Source of the DNA: Planctomycetota bacterium | GTDB taxonomy: Bacteria > Planctomycetota > Phycisphaerae > Tepidisphaerales > Tepidisphaeraceae | Assembly: GCA_023417885.1 (NCBI GenBank) | Contig: JAEZED010000073.1 | Location: 1 to 7,808 of the forward strand | Length of the DNA stretch: 7,808 nucleotides | Direction of reading: 5' to 3' | Part shown: in pieces, positions 5,374-7,808 of the stretch | Position numbering within the stretch: the stretch's first letter is position 1 | Layout of the letters: each line of letters begins with the position of its first letter | Notes under the pieces: generated by a model | What the model was told of the DNA's origin: nothing | Databases searched by the model: none | The model's input: only the letters and a program-made list of their open reading frames with translations | Translations under genes and position numbers: made by a program

Positions 5374-6261
5374 TCATCGGTTGCGACGGCGCAGGAGGAG
5401 GAAGGAGGAGAGTGCGAGGAGGCTGGCGCTCGCCGGTTCGGGGATGGCGCCCATGCTGTAGACGCGCACGTAGTCGACATGCATGGTGACGTTGGAGTCG
5501 TCGAACGTGCCGTAGCCGCCATCCGGGATCGGGCCGCTCCATCCCTCGCCGACCTCGCTGGAGAGGAGCATGTACTGCGGGATCTGGGAGACCGGCGTGT
5601 CGGCGCCGTCCCAGACCTGGACGTCGTCGATGAAGAAGCGGTAGCCGTCGGGCGTCCACTCGATTGCGTAGGTGTGGAAGCCGTCGCCGAGACCGAGGTC
5701 GCCCGTGTTGAAGCCGCGGGTCTGGTGATGCTCCTGGTATCCGCCCCAGTGGGTGTTAAGGGAGGCGATGCCGGAGATGTCGTTGGCGGAGCCGTCGGTG
5801 ACGCGGTGCTCGACGACATCGAGTTCCACACCGGCAAGTTCGGGGATCTGCGACGTGTCGTGGATGTCGGCGGAGGTGAGCCAGAAGGCGCTCCACATGC
5901 CGCTGGCGCCGTTGAAGTCGATGCTGGCCTCGAAGTATCCGTAGGCCTGGCGGAAGGTGTCGCGCGTAGAGATCATCCCGGTGTAGTGGGCCGGGTGAGG
6001 CCCCTGCTGCGTCCAGGTGGTGATGGTGAGCAGGCCGTTATCGACGCCGACCGCCTCCTCCACGTTCTCGCCGGCGCGGCGCGGGCCGAGCAGGCGATGA
6101 CGCCATTTGCTCGTGTCCATCTCGTTGCCGTCGAACTCGTCATGCCAGACGAGGTCGTAGCCGGCAGGCGGGCCGGCCAGCGCGGTGGAAGCGCCGGCGA
6201 AGGATGCGACGAGGGCGCAGGCCACCATGGTGGCCGAGCAGGCAAGCTGGGTTGGATGCAC
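5374..6261 (-). CDS. Secreted glycoside hydrolase family 16 protein with PEP-CTERM anchor
   Basis: This 295-residue endo-acting beta-glucan or galactan hydrolase candidate would act outside the cytoplasm. A signal peptide covers residues 1-29, with hydrophobic core TMVACALVASFAGAS and an ALA cleavage site before GPP. The GH16 domain (about 34-269) opens with DLVWHDEFDG and contains YGYFEASIDF and GMWSAFWL. The catalytic motif is ELDVVE (146-151): Glu146 as nucleophile, Asp148 and Glu151 as acid/base, the ExDxxE form found in laminarinases, agarases and porphyranases rather than lichenases. HTYAIEWTPDGYRFFIDD (196-213) and HVDYVRVYS are typical closing strands. The tail IPEPAS (273-278), a short hydrophobic helix and RRRNR are a PEP-CTERM sorting signal, implying exosortase processing encoded elsewhere. 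The substrate cannot be read from sequence. The GTG at 6261 is preferred over ATG 6342 because AAAGGGAG precedes it and the signal peptide then begins correctly. Confidence 0.93.
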   Translation of the reverse strand: MHPTQLACSATMVACALVASFAGASTALAGPPAGYDLVWHDEFDGNEMDTSKWRHRLLGPRRAGENVEEAVGVDNGLLTITTWTQQGPHPAHYTGMISTRDTFRQAYGYFEASIDFNGASGMWSAFWLTSADIHDTSQIPELAGVELDVVEHRVTDGSANDISGIASLNTHWGGYQEHHQTRGFNTGDLGLGDGFHTYAIEWTPDGYRFFIDDVQVWDGADTPVSQIPQYMLLSSEVGEGWSGPIPDGGYGTFDDSNVTMHVDYVRVYSMGAIPEPASASLLALSSFLLLRRRNR

Positions 6262-6265
6262 TTTT

Positions 6266-6273
6266 CTCCCTTT
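6266..6273 (-). promoter_or_regulatory. Ribosome binding site deciding the GTG start of the GH16 gene
   Basis: Read on the minus strand, AAAGGGAG is followed by AAAA and then GTG (6261-6259). This is the best Shine-Dalgarno in the window. It argues against the longer form starting at ATG 6342, which would place 27 mostly charged residues before the signal peptide. Confidence 0.65.
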
Positions 6274-6302
6274 CCTGGTGCTGTTCCCTTCGCGCGTCCT
6301 CC

Positions 6303-6321
6303 GCCGATCGTTGCGATCGGC
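6303..6321 (-). repeat. Inverted repeat upstream of the GH16 gene
   Basis: GCCGATCG (6303-6310) and CGATCGGC (6314-6321) are perfect inverted copies around a TTG spacer, 42 bases upstream of the GTG start. It could be a regulator-binding site or a stem-loop in the untranslated leader; three loop bases are few but allowed. No regulator gene is adjacent. Confidence 0.45.
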
Positions 6322-6457
6322 CGCGCGGCGGGTTGGGTTCACATCGACCGCGATCCTCCGCCGCTTCCTCGGGCGCTGCGTGCGGAGACGCAGGCGTCGT
6401 CGGGGCTAGGACTGACAGGCTGCGGCGGTCGCCCGGCTACGGCATCGGGCGGAGGGC

Positions 6458-6486
6458 ATTTGGCGGGTTTCGTGCATCGATGTCAA
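6458..6486 (-). promoter_or_regulatory. Candidate sigma70-type promoter for the GH16 gene
   Basis: On the minus strand a perfect TTGACA -35 box lies at 6486-6481. At a 17-base spacer the hexamer is CCAAAT (6463-6458), a poor -10. If used, it would give a leader of roughly 190 bases containing the inverted repeat at 6303-6321. The call rests mainly on the -35 box. Confidence 0.25.
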
Positions 6487-6615
6487 CACCAACTCGCCCC
6501 ATATTTCGAGCGCAAACCAACGACGATGTGTCAGGTCCAGTCGCACAGGTGGGTCTGGCGCAGGTGGGATGCCTGGGCTTTTCGAACATGCCGATCCGGC
6601 TCATGCCGCGGTCGA

Positions 6616-7776
6616 TCAGCCGTGTTCCCTGGCCCACGTGTCGAACCGCTCGACCGCCTTCGTCGAGACGCTCGGGGGCGTGGCGGTGATGACCTTCTGG
6701 ATGATCTCCGCCGTGATGCGGCCGGGCTCGCCTGTCGCAACGCTCTCGAGGAACGGGATCGTCGCGGAGCGGTCGGCGATGTACTTGAGATCGGCGCCGC
6801 TGTAGCCGTCGAGGCGGTCGGCGAGTTGGTCGAGATCGACGTCGTCGGCGAGCGGGCGGTGGTTGAGGTGGATCTCCAGGATCCTCCGGCGCGCCGGGAG
6901 GTCGGGGAGGGGGATGTAGACCTTTTCGTCGAAGCGCCCGGGGCGCAGGACGGCGGGGTCGAGCTGCCAGGGGACGTTCGTCGCGCCCATGAAGAGCAGC
7001 GGCTGGACCTTCTTCTTGTTGAACCCCTCCATCCCCTGGAGGATCTGCGGGACGACGCGCTGCATGACGCCGCTGCCCCCCTCCTCGCGCCGCGCGGGGA
7101 TGAGGGCCTCGATCTCGTCGATGAAGATGACGGCGCGCGGCTCGGCGGTCGCGGCGTCGAAGAGGGCCTTGACGTTCTGCTCCGCCTCGCCGACCCACTT
7201 GCTGAGCAGGTCGGCGGCGCTGACGGTGAAGAAGGTCGCCTCCAGCTCCCCCGCCGTCGCGCGGGCGAGGAGCGTCTTGCCGGTGCCGGGCGGGCCGAAG
7301 AGGAGGATCCCCCCGCCGGGGCGGATGCCGAAGCGCTCGGCCAGCTCCGGGTGGCGGAACGGGTAGAGCATCTTGAGGCGGATGTCCTCCTTGACGTTCT
7401 CGAGTCCGGCGACGTCGTCGAAGGTGATGTCGGGCTTCTCCTTGAGCGCCCAGTTGCGCGCGGCGGCGCCGTCCTCGCTCTCGCCGGAGGCCTGGGCGCG
7501 CTCGCGTCCTCCGCTGCGCGCCGCGTTGACGGCGGAACGCGGGCGCCGCCCCTCGGCCTGGGCGTTCCTGCAGTCGTTGGCGAGTTCGAGGAGCTTTGCG
7601 GCGGTGTCGCGCCGGGCGTCCTGGAGTTCCTGGCCGCGCGCCTCGCGTGAGAGCTCGACCATGCACCGCGCGGCCTCGAGGAGGTAGTTGCGTGCGGCTT
7701 CCCATTCCCCGGCGCGGCGTGCGTCGAGTCCCTGCCGCTTGTAGCGCTCGAAGGTGTCCCAGGTGCTGACGGGCAT
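6616..7776 (-). CDS. MIT-like/AAA ATPase of the Vps4-katanin-spastin (meiotic clade) type
   Basis: A 386-residue AAA ATPase probably forming a hexamer that threads a protein substrate through its pore. Residues 8-75 look like three amphipathic helices in the MIT pattern (YKRQGLDARRAGEWEAARNY, then EAARCMVELSRE, then a third helix). A polar linker leads to the AAA core starting at ITFDDVAGLENVK (117-129). Walker A is GPPGTGKT (161-168). The pore loop SKWVGEAE (192-199) carries the Trp typical of Vps4, and Walker B is VIFIDEIEAL (216-225). Sensor 1 is GATN (264-267), inside GATNVPWQLD. Arginine-finger candidates are Arg278 and Arg281 in LRPGRFD, followed by VYIPLPDLPAR (286-296) and GYSGADL (324-330). 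The end, PPSVSTKAVERFDTWAREHG (367-386), matches the C-terminal helix of Vps4/spastin/katanin. No beta-domain insertion is seen, as in spastin. Family placement is by motif memory; the substrate is unknown. It starts at ATG 7776 with no Shine-Dalgarno. Confidence 0.93.
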   Translation of the reverse strand: MPVSTWDTFERYKRQGLDARRAGEWEAARNYLLEAARCMVELSREARGQELQDARRDTAAKLLELANDCRNAQAEGRRPRSAVNAARSGGRERAQASGESEDGAAARNWALKEKPDITFDDVAGLENVKEDIRLKMLYPFRHPELAERFGIRPGGGILLFGPPGTGKTLLARATAGELEATFFTVSAADLLSKWVGEAEQNVKALFDAATAEPRAVIFIDEIEALIPARREEGGSGVMQRVVPQILQGMEGFNKKKVQPLLFMGATNVPWQLDPAVLRPGRFDEKVYIPLPDLPARRRILEIHLNHRPLADDVDLDQLADRLDGYSGADLKYIADRSATIPFLESVATGEPGRITAEIIQKVITATPPSVSTKAVERFDTWAREHG

Positions 7777-7784
7777 CGACGGGG

Positions 7785-7790
7785 ATTGTA
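7785..7790 (-). promoter_or_regulatory. Candidate -10 element (TACAAT) for the AAA ATPase gene
   Basis: On the minus strand TACAAT ends 8 bases before the ATG at 7776, and the bases between (CCCCGTCG) contain no Shine-Dalgarno. Transcription would start one or two bases before the ATG, giving an essentially leaderless mRNA. A -35 box would fall at or beyond the window edge and cannot be checked. Confidence 0.45.
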
Positions 7791-7808
7791 GAGGAAGGGA
7801 GGGGTGGG

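Larger units (their letters stand above)
6262..6615. other. Intergenic region between the AAA ATPase and GH16 genes
   Basis: No protein gene is evident in these 354 bases. They contain the GH16 ribosome binding site and an 8-bp inverted repeat (6303-6321). On the minus strand there is a TTGACA box (6486-6481) overlapping the palindrome CATCGATG (6475-6482). Two copies of GC(A/G)CAGGTGGG, 15 bases apart, lie at 6543-6568. No hairpin followed by a T run is seen downstream of the ATPase stop, so read-through into the GH16 gene cannot be excluded. Confidence 0.55.

Noticed and set aside
3975..5837. Minus-strand open frame (620 codons) across the recQ end, the gap, the SDR gene and part of the GH16 gene
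   Set aside because: It crosses two real genes and a strong terminator, and it contains no domain.
6583..6605. Small imperfect stem after the AAA ATPase stop
   Set aside because: The arms are 3-4 bp with unpaired bases and no T run follows on the minus strand, so it is not supported as a terminator.
5479..7650. Plus-strand open frame (723 codons) across the GH16 and AAA genes
   Set aside because: Composition is Val/Asp/Glu/Arg-rich, as expected from the complement of coding DNA; it spans two real genes and their intergenic gap.
1..7808. CRISPR arrays, tRNA or rRNA genes, insertion sequences, phage or defence islands
   Set aside because: No regularly spaced repeats, tRNA-like cloverleafs, transposase motifs or terminal inverted repeats were seen on reading both strands.

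Overview
This is a high-GC bacterial window (about 70% G+C by eye) with five plus-strand genes followed by two minus-strand genes. A planctomycete or relative in the PVC group is my best guess. The reasons are a secreted glycoside hydrolase with a PEP-CTERM tail, a eukaryote-like AAA ATPase of the Vps4/spastin type, poorly conserved membrane-anchored hypotheticals, and scarce Shine-Dalgarno sequences. This is inferred from gene content; the window holds no rRNA or other marker.

Layout. Bases 2-631 hold the C-terminal half of histidyl-tRNA synthetase (hisS), cut by the left edge. Two unrecognised membrane proteins follow: a single-pass protein (689-1432) and a two-helix protein with a possible PH-like domain (1481-2014). 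A full-length RecQ helicase with helicase, zinc/winged-helix and HRDC modules occupies 2117-4132. A 478-base gap then contains a strongly structured segment: two adjacent stem-loops plus a downstream match to one loop that would form a pseudoknot. An atypical SDR/NmrA-like NAD(P)-binding protein follows (4611-5261).

A compact hairpin at about 5285-5306, with A/T tracts on both sides, separates this plus-strand block from the convergent minus-strand block. The minus-strand genes, in transcription order, are the AAA ATPase (7776 to 6616) and a GH16 family glycoside hydrolase (6261 to 5374). The hydrolase has a signal peptide, the ExDxxE catalytic motif and a PEP-CTERM anchor. The 354-base gap between them holds a consensus-like -35 box and an 8-bp inverted repeat upstream of the hydrolase.

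The genes do not form one obvious pathway. hisS and recQ are housekeeping genes, and the hydrolase suggests extracellular polysaccharide degradation. The two most interesting items are the AAA ATPase and the candidate RNA. The ATPase combines an MIT-like N-terminal helical region, a meiotic-clade AAA core and a Vps4/spastin-type C-terminal helix, which suggests a bacterial protein-filament or membrane-remodelling ATPase. The candidate RNA lies between recQ and the SDR gene. Several genes also have a -10-like hexamer only 5-9 bases before the start codon and no usable ribosome binding site, which points to leaderless transcripts.
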